Below are positions 23,770 through 36,170 of a stretch of 64,000 nucleotides of DNA, piece by piece. Each line of letters begins with the position of its first letter. Position 1 is the stretch's first letter. Below the pieces are notes generated by a model. It did no database searches, was not told the DNA's origin, and was given only the letters and a program-made list of their open reading frames with translations. The stretch is from Megamerina dolium (Eukaryota; Arthropoda; Insecta; Diptera; Megamerinidae): positions 46,136,821-46,200,820 of the forward strand of contig OY978529.1 of the NCBI GenBank assembly GCA_963854835.1. The letters are read 5' to 3'. A program made the translations under genes and the position numbers.

Positions 23770-26447
23770 ACAGTCCTTTCGAAATATATGGGATATAGTA
23801 GGTAAAATATAAAGTAAATTATTATTTTTTTTTTGAATCCCCAGATTAGTTTTTTTGTTTGTTTCGTGTTGATGTAGGAGTTGATCGATCGTCTGTACCT
23901 AACATTTTGTGTTACTTTGTCTTTGAAATGAAGAAAACAGCCAAAAAACATGCATGCAATTCTTGAAATCAGCAATACTTAAGAACATATTACCATCATA
24001 CATACGATAAAGTAAAAACGTTATAAGCTTTACTATATAAGCTTGTTGTTATTAGTTGAATTTTAATTTTACTTATATTGAACTTAACCTCAATTGCATC
24101 AAGTATATTTTTTCTCTTATGAATATGGAAATGATATGTCTTATGCTATAATGGTTTTTATTTGTACTGGCAACTGGTAACCTGAATCGACAATTGTAAT
24201 TAAATTATAATTATGTTGACATTGAGAATTCCTTTGCCATTTTGCGCTTGCGCTCTCGCATGTAAACATGCCTCTTTCAGATGCAACTGGTTATACTTGA
24301 GTATCATTTATTATAAATTTTTTTTTTTGCTTTCAAATAAGAAAAAAAAAAATCATATACAAAATAGGAAAATTAAAACACAAGCTTAAATATAATCATA
24401 AATAAAACAACAATATTAAGAGCAATATAAAGAAAACATATGTTTATAAAATCACCACCACCAACCAACCAACCAACCAACCAACGAACCAACTGAACAA
24501 CATGAACTTGAAGTCAGGTTTTCGCATTTACAATATTCCAATGGCCATGACACTGCTGCTGCTGCTGTTACTACTGCTAGTAATTGTATATTCAAATATA
24601 TATTTATACATATATACAAATATAAACGATTTACTATGAATAATTTCATCATATGATGAATGAATATGTAAAAATGTATGTACAATGCATAAATATTGTA
24701 TAAAAAGAAATGCAAATTGTTGTTTTAGTAGTAATAATATATTAAATAATTTAAAATCAATTTAATGTTAATAAGTAATTAAAACTTTTAACTTATCACG
24801 ATCTCATACTTATAAAGTGATGCATGTGTTATTGTTTTTATTTTTGAATTGTAAATATTTGTTTTGTTTTTTTCGTTTTGAAATAGTTGTTTTTAACTAT
24901 GGCTTCAGATTCAGTAGTGGATCTCTTTAATTTTGAAACTTTTTCTATAACTGCCTATAACCTATAAAACGACATTAGTTCGAATGTTAAAGTAACAAAG
25001 AATGTATTTGCAAATATCATCATCGATAAATGGGTTGATTTACAACAATTTTTGTATTTTTTAACATTTATTTTTAACTTGATATTGCACATAAAATATA
25101 TAAAATGTAATACGATACTACTATGTTAACAATATAATGGTCTTTTGTTTATAACTTTTATTTATATTATTCAATAAATGTGCATATGTCAAACCTATTT
25201 ATGTATATAGACAATTTCTATATAGATACATCTAACTATAACTATCATTATTCAGATATCTGAAAGCGAGTAAGTGCTATAAGATCACTTCAAAGGTATA
25301 AATAGAAATTAAAATTTACATATACACGTTCATTATATGAAAATGCATTCAATTTACTTATTAATTAACACATGTTATTCAGATACATTCGAATGGATCG
25401 ATTGAAAAGTTCTAAATGTTCACTCTTCAATTGAGAGCTAAGAAATTTTTAGCATTTTAGCATTATCAGGTACATTTTTTTTTCTAATCGACTATAAAAT
25501 GACAACGTTAGAGGCAAGCTTTCCTTTGTATGAGAAACGAACCAACCTGTTGTAAATTATGTTGGGTAAAATTGTTTCGAAAAAAAAATTATGCCTATGA
25601 ATAGAACACAAAAAAAGTGTAATTTGTTCCATAAAAAGAAATATAAAAATTATTTTTTTAATTTTTAATAAATTTTAGCCATACTAATGTACATAAATGT
25701 ATTTTCTACTTGTTTTTCCTTTGGTATTGTTTGGTTTTGAATAAGCTATAAAATGCTTTCAATGCAAAGTGTGGCGCTGTAGTCACTTGTGAATTTTGAA
25801 TAATTGTTTGTATTATAGTAAATATCATTTAATGTACATTTCTTTTTTGTTTTAAGAATATTCAGCCAAAATAAAAACAACAGAAAATTGCACATAACGC
25901 TAAATATAATTAGTATAATTCTTAATGTTTAGATGATATTTAGTTCAAATCGTGATCACTTGTACGTAGGTATATACCAATATATCAATATGAGAAATAT
26001 TTTTGAAATGTTTAAAGAAAATTTATCATTCCAATTAGCTACATTTATATTTGTATAAACGTTTTTAAACGAATTTCTAATAAAATTTCATTAATAATAC
26101 ATTTCTGCTATCTCTGGAGGTGATCCTTCGGCAGCTAGTAGAGGTATTTGTCGATTTTCAGGTGTTTTGGGTTAATCAGAATGATGAAATTCAACCTTAA
26201 GTGCACTCTGGAAGCAGTGGAAGTGAATTTAATAAAAAATCTTAATTCTATAGGAGAGCCCATCTCTAACATTTTTTCGGGAACGTATTTTTTACGGAAC
26301 CTCACAATACATGAAAACAAGAAAAAAAACTTGCTTTTATCCAAAATGTTGATATTGAAATTGAAATTATGGATTGAAAACACATATTTCAGATTGCCAG
26401 AAAATAGCAATCTCTTATAGTTTGGAATTTTACAGGCGAAGAAATAA
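23770..26447. other. AT-rich non-coding DNA with (CCAA)n
   Basis: No gene is recognised. A CCAA tract at about 24452-24486 and a CTG-rich patch at about 24551-24575 create a misleading open frame on the minus strand. The overlapping open frames at 26135-26420 on opposite strands have no family motif. Confidence 0.5.
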
Positions 26448-26521
26448 GTTGTATAAAATTCCCAAGTAAATGAAATTTACTGAGGTTGTATAAAATTCCT
26501 AAGTAAATGAAATTTACTGAG
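26448..26521. repeat. Perfectly adjacent 37-bp tandem duplication
   Basis: Two 37-bp units starting GTTGTATAAAATTCC lie end to end and differ at one position (CCCAAG against CCTAAG). Each unit carries the inverted motif AGTAAATGAAATTTACT. The near-identity suggests a recent duplication. Confidence 0.88.
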
Positions 26522-27450
26522 GTTTATTAAATAAAGATAAATATTTACGTTAATGATCACATGATCACATGAATATTTTATACTATTTGAATTGAATTCA
26601 TATGGAAAATTCTTCATATTTCACAAACTTCACCTTGCTTTTTACAGACAATATGTTGCCCAAAAAATGTGAGAATGTAAGTCGTCTTAAGATTAATTTC
26701 CTAAATAATCCCTCCTTTCTAAAATGGTTTGCAAATGTTAAAATATTTAATTCAATTATTACTCGTATGAGTTAGTATAAAAATAACTATTAGCCTTTAT
26801 GCGTTGTTCTTCAAATCCCAGAGATTGTCCTATTTGAATAATGTGAAACTATTTTCTTTATTGAATTGTCTATCAGTACATATTCAAAATAGCAGCATTA
26901 GAAGCAATAAGTAGAAAAAAATATATTCATCTTCAAAAAGACAGATAGCAAAAAGAAAAGCAATTTTTGTCATTATTTTTTTTTTATTATATTTTGTTGT
27001 TATATTTAACAATATATACCTACTATTGTATAACAGAGAGAAAAAAAAATAGAGGAGACATTTGGAACAAAAAAAAAATGTATTATTATATTTTTTCAAT
27101 TGACAATCCCACTAAATAAATATTTATTATATGTATATATACATATGTATATACGAGTATGTTTATACACTTGATTGCTGCTCATTTCATTTCGTCATGT
27201 TTATATTTATATGTTGCGTTACGTTTTGTTTGGTTAACGACGTGTTTCTTCAATTTGACACTACTACTCACTCTACAAGTACTTGGCAATTTTACAGTAT
27301 TTAATATAAAAAAAATATCTGTAAAATTATTTGTAGGCTTATATGAGTATAATATATTTTTGAAAATATAGAAGGTGATATTTGTTTTTTTTTTATCTTA
27401 AATAATGTTTTTAAAATTGTAAATATTTGTACCCAGCTAATATTGTACAT
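26522..27450. other. AT-rich non-coding DNA
   Basis: I see nothing supportable here. The segment has long A/T homopolymers and TACATATGTATA-type palindromic runs near 27130-27160. Confidence 0.5.
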
Positions 27451-27452
27451 TA

Positions 27453-27772
27453 GGTTGAGTCGTTGCCCATACAATTAAAAAAAAAATGTTTTAACCGATA
27501 ACTGATAATTTTGAGAGGTGTTTTTTTCTTTGGATCGTGGAAAAAGCAGTCAAAATACTCTTTTTGTCATAACTTTGATATTTGATGTTCATTTTGAAAT
27601 ATTATATATCGTACAATGGTCGCTATGAGATGAACGTTATATTTTGTTTATGATAGTTATGATAGAAAGAGCTTTTCCCGAGATCCCGATGCTTCTAATG
27701 ATGTCTAGATTCTATTAAGGAAAGCTATCAATTAATTGGTTGACATTTCACACATTTTTTGTCGACCCACCT
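27453..27772. mobile_element. 320-bp MITE-like element with TA duplication
   Basis: The left end GGTTGAGTCG and right end CGACCCACCT are inverted and imperfect over about 10-12 bp. TA flanks lie at 27451-27452 and 27773-27774. There is no coding capacity. A similar end occurs at 23301. The short imperfect repeats keep confidence moderate. Confidence 0.55.
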
Positions 27773-28272
27773 TATTCTACATAGTGCATATTTTCAAAGT
27801 AATGTTATTTTCATTATTTTTTTTTTTTTTTTAGAATATATACGTATGTATATACTTTCGTTAATTTAGACAGAACTAACCAAAAATGTTGTTTTCAATG
27901 TTTTTTTCTCATTATAAGTAAAATACGATTTACAATTATGGCTATCAAGGTTCCAGCATAATCTTAATTTTTGATCTTAATGTAATGTAACGTAAAATTC
28001 TCGATTTTTATTCATCTTTTGCTTTTGCTATGAATATATAATAGATTATGAAAATTATTAAAATTTCAAGAACAATAAAAATCATTAAATTTAAATGCGT
28101 AACGGATAAATTTAAACACCACAATTCTGGTTTCTAATCATACATGTTTAATGCACATTAAAATTTTCATAGTTTTTAAATATGTGCCATTTAGTATGAA
28201 TTGTTATGTTGTTGTGTTTTGGTTATTTAAATTATTTTAGTTCTTGTTACGCTGTAATTTGCATACCTTGAA

Positions 28273-28652
28273 ACATTGGGGTGCCTCACCAAAAAAAAAA
28301 TTGCAATCTTTATGGTGAGTTGAACCGATTTCAAAATTCTTCTAAACATCGAGATTTTGCATGGGTAAATTAAATTAATAAATAATTTGATTACTGTCTT
28401 GAAGACTGTCTTGATAAGAAAGATCGGATGATTACGATTTTGACATATATCTTTATTATAAAATCTCATTATTCATTGGAAATTATTAAAGGAAAAAATC
28501 ATTCACAATTTTGAAATTCTCGTATCTTTATTATTTAGCATAATTTTGGTTGCTCAAAAATAGCACAACGTATATAAAAGTTTTCCACTCAAAAAACGAT
28601 TTTAGAATATGTTGAAAATGAAATTGGTATGGGTCGTAGGGCACTCCAATGT
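28273..28652. mobile_element. Candidate terminal-inverted-repeat element, about 380 bp
   Basis: The left end ACATTGGGGTGCCTCACC is matched by an inverted right end, TACATTGGAGTGCCCTACGA. The similarity covers about 15 positions with mismatches. The interior shows no gene. No target duplication is certain, so exact limits are approximate. Confidence 0.5.
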
Positions 28653-31206
28653 ACATGTATCTACTATATATATATCGAAAATATGGTCACTGGGCGATAG
28701 ACATAAGTAACATAAATTCTAATATAATATAGACTCATAGACTTGAAAAGCGGGTGAACTGGTTTTTGTATTTCTATTTGATTAAAAATGTTCAAGAACA
28801 TAAGTAATTATTTATGTGGCTCATAATGTGAATACAAATAGTAGCAATAGTTGTGTGTTTACACAAAAATTATAATGAACAAAGAAAACACGAGTAAGTA
28901 GAAGTAAATATGCAAATGTGGCATGTTGCCATCTGCGTAGACGTTTTTGGTTTTGTGTTCGTGTCGTGTGTCCCTTTTGTAATTCGTCAATTCTTTCGAA
29001 TCGAAATTTTTTACTCATTATACGGTATTTGTGTATATGCTGCAATGATAATGAAGTAAATTCAAAATTACAGACTAACCATATACTACATCATGTAGGC
29101 AATGTGCTTCTATTGACTTGTGTATATTTGAGCAAGTTTTCAAAATGGACTGAGCTGTTTTTTTTTTCTACCATCGAACCAAAAAAATTCGATCATTTAA
29201 TTTATAACGGAAGCAAATTTCTTTGAAGAATATTTTAATGTTATATTAATTGTTTGGATTTTTATTTGATTATTTGATTCTTTTCCATGTCATGGTTTTT
29301 TTTTATACAGAATATATAGAAAAGTATTTTCAGTTTCCCATTTTCCCTTTCCATGATGACTAATGGAATTTTACAAAAAAAAAATTGTTTATATTTCATG
29401 TTTTGTATGGCAAAATAATTTATAAACAATTTTATTTAACAACTCTGTGTTTGATATGTAATATTAATTCTAATTTATGAGATTTTCTTTGTAAATTAAT
29501 GATTGCTTCATCTATTTTGAGATGTCAAAATTATATGAATTTTTTAAAATATTATATTTAGACATTTGAACTACACAGTAGATAGTTGGAAAAAAATTTC
29601 AATATTTCACTTTTTGAGAACACTTTTATTGGAAAAAAATCGGTCAATTTAGAAATATTTTCAAAATTTCAAAACGATCGGTGCAGTAGTTTTGAAGTTA
29701 TGAGCGACACCGACTTTGAAAACGTGAGTTGTGGGAAAAACGTTTTAAAGTTCGGCCTATACGCATGGAGTCAGTAGATCCGGCAGGTATAAAAATAGTC
29801 ATAACTTCGTCAATTTTGCTCCGATTGATTTGAAATTTAGACACAACATTCTTGAAAAAACCCCATTTTAAAACCCTATTCCCCCCTTAAAAGAATTTAC
29901 AATTTTATATAAGAACTACATTAAGTAGTAGGCATGTCTCGTCCATTCCTCACAAAATTATTTCTTAATATCATATTATTATATATCTGAAATATATATT
30001 TATCATAGGGCAAATACTTTGCAAGTTGTTAACGGCTTAAGCTGCAATAAACAATGGTCTTGGGTGGGATTTTATTATTACACAGTATTGTAGCAATCTA
30101 CAAGCCAAATATATATGAATAGCAATAATGTCCGTACTCTTTCATCATAGCTAGCTCATGTCAAAATTTAACAACTAAATGTTATACCTCCCCACATTAT
30201 TTTAAAGATTTGTTATTTACTCAAGTTGCTCGGATCTTTAAAAATGTTCTTCCTTAGTTCTTTACATCACACCACATCACATATTTTCAATAGGATTTTT
30301 TTTTTGTGTGTTTAGCAAGCAAATATTTGTAATAAAATTTTACTGCACTTTTGTGCTATTGTTGATAAGTCTATGCGAGAATTTAATTTATATACAATAC
30401 TAAACAAGCATGGCAACTATAGTGCTTAACAACAAAAATCAAAAATATTGTTAGTCATAATAATAATAATAATATTAGTAATATTCATAATAAAATTAAT
30501 AGTTATAGTATATTGTAGCAATAAAAATGTTTACACAAAGAAACCAATAATTTCTTGATACTAAAAATGTGCTTGCTTGTGCTTATTATATATTTATTTG
30601 ATTATTTTTATTGTTTAACTTATTATTTTGTCAGAGCGTCAGAGAAAACTGGTTTCATGTACAATAGCATACTATAAATAAAAATTAGAATTAAGAATAA
30701 TCTTCCGAATTAAAATCCACCCAATATGCAAGACTTTGCTTCCTCTTCTTTTGCTGCTAATTATTCGTCTACACCGCTTTGCTCCGGTACTAACACCTGT
30801 TAATTTATTAATTTGTTTCCATCTTACCCAAAAAAATTTTAACATTTTTCAATATGTTGTCAACATTCATTTATATTACAGCTGTTTGAAATTTTTCAAG
30901 ATTACTTTTTCTATACGCTTAAGGTTTTTCTGAAAGTTCTGTAAAAAAAAAAATGGTAACAAAGAACAATGTTGAAAAAAGAATAGATTTAGTCTATAGA
31001 GTATTCAAAATACAGAAAAAAATATATCCTTCATCCGAAAAGAGCATCTGGCTATCTCAATATTATTTTTAGCTCTGATTTTGTATAGTAGGCGTGATTC
31101 TCCCACGTTGTTTAAATTAACATTTCATATATTTTTGCAGCACAATGCAGTAGTAAATTTCATTTTACTTAAGAAAGATTTTAAAACAAACATTTTAATT
31201 GTTTAA
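28653..31206. other. AT-rich non-coding DNA
   Basis: No gene is recognised. The stretch around 29570-29880 has a more even composition and includes GTTATGAGCGACACCGAC and CTTCGTCAATTTTGCTCC. It could be an old repeat, but I see no termini or coding remains. Otherwise only ATA/ATT runs are seen. Confidence 0.45.
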
Positions 31207-31960
31207 AGCTATACGCTCCTCTTCGCCATTGTGCTGTTTGACGTCATGATCAACCTCACTCAGCACAAGAGATCTGGCATTGTGTGGAATCTCGCACGGC
31301 AACTTGAGGACTTGGACTTTGCCGATGACATTTGTCTACTCTCGCACAAATTCTCCGAAGCGAACAGCTTCGTCGGGCTGGCACGCACCGTCGGACTGGA
31401 GATAAATATTGCGAAGACCAAAGCCATGAGTATCAATCATTCCAATAGAAGCCATGTAATGATTGACGGTTGTGCGATAGAATTCGTCGAAAGTTTCTAC
31501 TACCTTGGTTGCACGATAGCAACAGACGGGGGAGCTGAAGAGGATGCTAACTGCAGGCTAAACAAAGCAAAGACAGCATTTGGCCGGCTAAAATCAGTAT
31601 GGGCAAATTCCCAAATATCCAGACGCACGAAATTGCGAATATTCTCCGCATGTGTGAAAACGACACTACTGTACGGAAGTGAAACATGGCTGATCTCGAA
31701 CTCCATCACGCAGAGACTTCAAGCTTTCGTCAACAAGTGTTTGAGGATCATTTGTAGAATTTTCTGGCCTGACACTATTTCCAACGAGGCACTATGGCGT
31801 CTGACGGACGGAAACACCTGGAGAAGATTAACATTAGGAGAACTAGCTGCTGCCAGCATCACATGGGAGGGCGCTAGAACAACTGCCTAAAACCATGTGC
31901 TATTGAGAAGCCTTGAGGAGGCAATATGCTCCAATTAGGAGTTTAAAGGAGGAAAAAAAA
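31207..31960 (+). pseudogene. 5'-truncated LINE copy with RT active-site motif and 3' tail
   Basis: An open frame runs from about 31207 to 31890. It enters at the reverse-transcriptase palm (LLFAIVLFDVMINL), has the catalytic FADD in LEDLDFADDICLLSH, and continues through GLEINIAKTKAMSINH, FYYLGCTIATDGGA and LLYGSETWLISNSITQ to CLRIICRIFWPDTISNEALW. It then jumps from LTDG to NTWRRLTLGELA: compared with the copy at 4752-5445, about 50-55 codons holding RKWRW...GRGRPK are deleted in frame. The frame stops at 31890 and an A-rich tail follows at about 31952-31960. This is the better-preserved member of the pair, but it is truncated and non-functional. Confidence 0.9.
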
Positions 31961-32892
31961 ATACGTTAATATTTGTTTACTGCACAAAATGGGGGCATGA
32001 TTTGCTCCACACGCTCTTTTTGGGTGTAAATTTGTTGGCCTAGACTATTTATTATTATTTTTTTTTTTACTGTTTAAGGGGTTGACTGTTTTTTGTTGTT
32101 TTCATATTTTTGTAATTTATTTTTGAAGATTAAAAAAAATAATAATTTGAAAACTTTAATAAAACTTAAATAATACCTTTTTCGTAGCCTTATGAATATA
32201 AAATAATAACTAAAACATTTAAATTTATGGAAAATTGATGTCAGCCAATATTAAAAAAGAATAATTAATAGAAATATGAATGTAAATTGCTACCAGAAAT
32301 GTAAACGTTCCTTAGCAGACATTTATAGCTATTTAAAAAATCTACTTGCATTTGCAAGAAGGATGCCCAGCTGTCCCATGAACCCCATTGTTGTATTTTC
32401 ACCAATGAAACGTCAAAAATTTTTCGATCATTAATCGATAAAAATATATTTCGTTGAAAACAAAAATGATTGTCCCAGAAAAGCTCCTTGTTTATTCGGT
32501 TAATTTTCTGAACAAGTCTAATACACATACATACACATCTATGCATGATAGATATTCTTTGTGATTTTAATTATTTGTTTGTGTTTTGTTGTTGTTGTTG
32601 TTCATATTGTTGTTGATTTCCATTCAATTCATAAATATCATAGAACAGAATTTGATCAAAAGCAGCCATCATCTATATAAAACGATATACATATAACTTT
32701 ATTATGTTCCGGGTATTTGAATTTAAATTTGTTCTTTTTACTTTTTTTGTTTCTTAAGTACTAAATTAGGTAGAATTCAGAAATATATATAGCTGTTTTG
32801 CTGCTATCCTAGGTATTTGCCTATATGCTTTGTATACTATATATTCAAGTTCAGGCGAAATGTAAAGTGTTTCACCAGACGCAGGAAAGAGT

Positions 32893-32931
<39 letters not shown>

Positions 32932-35744
32932 GGCATAACAGAAACTAAGCGTACAAATTTCTCACAGTTATTGTTTTGTTGGTTCTGGTTTTTATTGTTG
33001 TTGTTGTTCGGTGTACGTTTTTTTTTTTGTTACGAGTATTATGTTATTTTATATTTTGTTTTTTATTCATACATATGAAATACCTCTAAGGTATTTTTAC
33101 ATGCATTTACATAAGTGCAAGCAATTTTAGACGCTCAGTTTAATAAATGTAGCATTGGAATGAGTTAAATGAAATGTAGTGAATTGAAATATCGTATAAT
33201 GAGTGTATACATATGTAGGTGTGGGTACATACTAAGTGTAATAGAGTAAAGTGAAATTTTGTATGTTGTAAACTGAAATGGAAAATGATGATAATAATGA
33301 TGATGATATTTGTGGTTTTCGTGGTTGTACACATGCATGTATGTATGTGTATGCAAATGAAAGGAGCATGAAGTAAAACTGATATTTTATTAATTTTCTG
33401 GTATTTCTCGTTTGAAGCTACTTTTTTTTTTTATTATCTTTATTATTTTTTAATTTGTTATTAAGATGATGAATTTTTTTTTCATTCCTTCTTTTTTTTT
33501 TTAATCCTCAATTTCCTTTTCGTTTCTGTTTTTGTTGTTGTTGTTGTTGTTGTGAAATATTTTTTAATTTGATTAAATTAAGTGTACAGAGGAAAATGGG
33601 ATAATTCAGCTAAGTTAAGTTGTGAAAATGGTAACCAATCAAATATGTTATTTTCTAATGCCATTGTAAAGTAGCGGCTTTTAGCAATCCTTTCATATTA
33701 CAAACATTTTTCTGGTCTGCTATAATGAAATACAAAAAATGTTGAGTTTTTTTTTGCTGATTTCAAAACTATGATTTTAAATTCATTTTTTTTTTTTACA
33801 AATACATAGAGTGACTAATCAGATTCTATTATAGATATTGCTCGACAAATATTGTATTAATTTCTAAAATATCATAAAACAATAAAAACTATGAATTTCG
33901 GAGCTAGTGTTGATAAATCTGAGGTATGAACATGGGGTAGCGTACTTGAAACTATTGCTGGAGTCTATTTTAGGCCACGCTGACTTAATAAATAGAGATT
34001 TAACATCACTTACTAGTCAGTTAAGGTCGCTTCTCTAGCACAGAAAAATCGAATGTTGAGAAATTGATGAGAAAAAATGCTGAATGCCGCCTCAATTAAA
34101 TAAATGTCAAATGGTAATCAAATTGTTTGTTTCAAGAGGCATTAATAATGTCACAATAAAAAATTGTTGATGTATTATCACATTAAGACAAAAAAAAAAC
34201 AAGGAAGTTGCACTTAGTACAATACTTAGCCGGAAATACTTAATCTTCCCCTACATATGTACATATATAATTTATACAAAGGAATATGCCTTAAAAATGT
34301 ATAACATTTTGTTTGAAGAACACTAACAATATACACAGAGTCATAGCTGGAGGTATTTGTATTAGAGTACCTGAATATTTCATAGTCGTCATCATCAATG
34401 TACTCTGTTCACCATGTTGTATGAGTAATAAATATATATTTATTTGCATGTTTACGTCATACATAGGCTACATAGATGTATGTACATCAATTAAATTTAC
34501 TATACGAATAAATATTATGCACATATATATATTTGTACTGATCAGAACAATGACAACGTTGACACTCTGACATTTCTTAAGCGTAAAATCAATGTTTATT
34601 TGCTTGCTTGCTTACTTTATATTACATGTTTTTCTTGTCATACCATAGTTATCTGCCATTCCAAAAGGCTGTCAGTTAGTTAGTCCACCCGCTGTTTGTT
34701 TTTTTGTTATTTGTTTATTTGCTACTCTATAGTTGTCTGCATTAATTTTGATTTGATTTTTACTTCACCAAACAGCTAACTTACTTACTTATGCATATAC
34801 AAATCTACATGCATATGTACTTACTTATGTATGTATGAGTATGTGTGTAAGTGTGTAAACGAAACAAGATTTTCCTTTTACTTTTAGAGTGGTAATTGTT
34901 TATAGCAGTAATGCTGTGCTATAAACATCCGACTACAAAATATGTATGTTTGTATGTACGATACGCAATAGTGCGAACAATAATGCTTGGGGGCAAATCT
35001 TTATGTCACTTTAGTTTTTCACTTACTTACTTACATGTAGAGACATATGGAAAATAGCTTTTATTTGTATGTATTTTCAAATGTACATACATACAATATT
35101 CTTATGCATATAATAAAATGACGATGCATTTATTTTTATTGCTTTCTATATTTTTTTATTTTTTATTTTTTGTTGTTGTTATTTTACTTGTGCTTATTAT
35201 TTGTTTAATATGTGTGTATGTGATTTGCACAAGTGTCATAAGACACATGTCAACGTGTTTATTATTATTTCATTTTTATATTTTCTTCTTTCTTCTTCTT
35301 ATGTGTTGTTTTTTTTTTTTTTTTTGCAATGTACTTCAATCAATCGTTGTCAATTTAGTTGAATTGCGAATATTACATTTAAGTTATATTCAGAATTTTA
35401 TTGAATATTTAATATACATATATGAATATGTAAGTATAAATATGCCATAGATTGCTTCGTTTTTATAGCTTTTCTATTACATAATATTGCAATATTATTT
35501 GTTGATACATAACACTGCATTTGGAGAAGATATATAGCACTTGACAGTATACAATGTACCATATATCCGGGAACACAGTAAAATATTAGCTTAAATTTGT
35601 ATGAATAAGTGTACAAGTTTCGAATTATTTTTCGCAAAAAATTCTGGGGTCTTTTTCTCCTCTACGAGATAAGGAACACTGAGCCTTCAACCATCGTCCA
35701 TACTTTCGTCCGATTATATTCCGCTTATCACCTCCTACGGTACC
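31961..35744. other. AT-rich non-coding DNA with (GA)n and (GTT)n
   Basis: No gene is recognised. Simple repeats include a GA tract at about 32895-32929, GTT runs at about 32587-32601 and 33534-33552, and many T runs. Open frames here, such as 35118-35450 (+), are Phe/Ile/Leu-rich translations of T-rich DNA. Confidence 0.5.
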
Positions 35745-35983
35745 TGGATGCCGTAACTCAGTGGTTATTTAAGCCCATCTGTCGGCAAGCAAATGGTAAT
35801 TCTTCTGGCAGTAACCAGAATTTATCATGGAACAGCTTCTAAAAGAACTCTGTGACAAAGCCCAACGGGTTCTGCCGTTCGTAACCGGCTAAAATAAGTA
35901 GATCCTTCTAATACTGTCCAAAATTTAATACGCACAAAAATACCGGAAGGGAAGCTTAGCCCTGGGAGAGCTCTTCGGGGCTT
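35745..35983 (+). mobile_element. SINE copy with shortened tRNA head
   Basis: It starts GGATGCCGTAACTCAGTGGT (A-box region) and skips almost directly to CCCATCTGTCGGCAAGCAAA. The B-box half of the tRNA-like head is therefore deleted. The body follows as in the 6.35-kb copy: GAACTCTGTGACAAAGCCCA, GTTCTGCCGTTCGTAACCGG, and the terminal CTCTTCGGGGCTT. This copy fixes the 3' end of the family at about GGGGCTT. Confidence 0.82.
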
Positions 35984-36014
35984 AAAATATAAGTGCGACG
36001 TATTCAATTTTTTT

Positions 36015-36170
36015 TTTATCAGCTACTACATGTGGGCGATCAGCTTATCGCCTGCGGTGTTAAGAAAGTTCACAGACAGGCCATCAACTTCTGGAGTTTG
36101 GTTGCTTTTCAGCCTTAAAATAGCTCCATTAACCTCTTTGGGGCCGTGTGGTGGAACGTTATAGTGCAAT
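36015..36170 (-). pseudogene. LINE fragment, start of reverse transcriptase domain
   Basis: The minus strand reads EVNGAILRLKSNQTPEVDGL then SVNFLNTAGDKLIAHM. This matches the opening motif of non-LTR reverse transcriptases (a run resembling ...AI..LK.NK.PG.DG....LLK.GG..L...), covering RT block 1. About 50 codons remain. It could be from the same family as the 4.75-kb and 31.2-kb pieces, which lack this part, but that cannot be tested by overlap. Confidence 0.72.

Noticed and set aside
28821..29226. Opposed open frames of 74 and 102 codons
   Set aside because: The overlapping frames on both strands have no motif, and splice or promoter evidence is absent.
35118..35450. 110-codon hydrophobic open frame that could look like a membrane protein
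   Set aside because: The sequence is T-rich simple DNA. Phe/Leu/Ile runs arise automatically from poly-T, and there is no coding signature.
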